NCBI GenBank assembly: GCA_964545855.1 | Contig: CAZJHD010000001.1 | Coordinates: forward strand, 124,001 to 188,000 | Source: CAZJHD01 sp964545855 | GTDB taxonomy: Bacteria > Planctomycetota > UBA1135 > JACQFD01 | DNA length: 64,000 nucleotides | Reading direction: 5' to 3' | Part shown: positions 63,913-64,000 of the stretch, in pieces | Layout of the letters: every line of letters starts with the position of its first letter | How positions within the stretch are numbered: position 1 is the stretch's first letter | The notes under the pieces: model-generated | Database searches by the model: none | The model's input: the letters and a program-made list of their open reading frames with translations, nothing else | What the model was told of the DNA's origin: nothing | Translations under genes and position numbers: made by a program

Positions 63913-64000
63913 TTCCGCAGGCATCGTCCCAGGAGGCGTTCCACGTCGCCGTCATCGGCGGCGGGATCTCCGGGCTTGCATCGGCGCTGCACCTCGCCGA
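63909..64000 (+). CDS. FAD-dependent oxidoreductase, N-terminal fragment (protoporphyrinogen oxidase/amine oxidase-like)
   Basis: The first 30 codons run into the end of the window. MIPQASSQEAFHVAVIGGGISGLASALHLA includes the FAD-binding strand and loop GGGISGLASA of flavin amine oxidases, phytoene desaturases and protoporphyrinogen oxidases. The start is probably TTG at 63909, since no ATG or GTG precedes the motif in frame. The substrate domain is outside the window. Confidence 0.6.
   Translation, partial: MIPQASSQEAFHVAVIGGGISGLASALHLA

Noticed and set aside
1..64000. CRISPR arrays, tRNA/rRNA genes, insertion sequences, prophage or integron features
   Set aside because: No regularly spaced repeats, no cloverleaf with CCA-type ends, no transposase, integrase or phage structural protein was recognised in any frame. 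Repeats found are short and local.

Overview
The window is very GC-rich, densely packed chromosomal DNA from a Gram-negative-type bacterium. It encodes lipid A and LPS core enzymes (LpxD, WaaF), a flagellar export apparatus with FlhF, FlhG and FliA, MotAB stators, and many secreted proteins and lipoproteins. Two lamin-tail-domain exported proteins, a DUF5989/SGNH pair, a prolyl-oligopeptidase-type secreted hydrolase and an alkaline-phosphatase-superfamily membrane enzyme suggest an uncultured planctomycete-like lineage. That placement is inferred from gene content only. I saw no rRNA, tRNA, CRISPR array, transposase or prophage.

Layout. 1-9.4 kb: the end of a Rieske oxygenase, a divergent pair (nucleoside-deoxyribosyltransferase/TIR-like enzyme and HTH-DUF433 antitoxin-like protein), a fused salicylyl/anthraniloyl-CoA hydroxylase, an M1 aminopeptidase coupled to an AlkB-like dioxygenase, and a secreted alpha/beta hydrolase. 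9.4-17.8 kb: a minus-strand envelope cluster with a CelD-like acyltransferase, a beta-propeller-like exoprotein, a GNAT protein, a 7-TM alkaline-phosphatase-superfamily enzyme and a polysaccharide deacetylase. 18-24 kb: glutamate dehydrogenase, a three-repeat metal-binding exoprotein, SGNH hydrolase/DUF5989, and an unknown exoprotein. 24-32 kb: WaaF, two paralogous lipoproteins, and a split acyl-CoA carboxylase with an enoyl-CoA hydratase, with MscL and a DUF481 protein in between. 32-43 kb: diguanylate cyclase, LpxD, a TPR protein, MotAB, an M1 peptidase with a membrane partner, and a FlgM-like protein. 43-56.6 kb: a long minus-strand flagellar operon (fliO-P-Q-R-flhB-flhA-flhF-flhG-TM protein-fliA, then four small uncharacterised genes), followed by a divergent GH31 gene and a lipoprotein. 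57-64 kb: a stand-alone histidine-kinase-dimerisation-like protein, two lamin-tail proteins, a methyltransferase/GT39 pair, a polysaccharide deacetylase and the start of an FAD oxidoreductase.

How it works together. Three FliA-type promoters share the same 16-nt spacing. They lie upstream of the diguanylate cyclase, motA and the FlgM-like gene, so the fliA product probably runs a motility and c-di-GMP regulon from this region. Many other genes carry a (often TGn-extended) -10 element only 6-13 nt before the start codon and no Shine-Dalgarno sequence, which suggests common leaderless transcription. Within operons, 4-bp stop/start overlaps (ATGA, GTGA, TTGA) are frequent.
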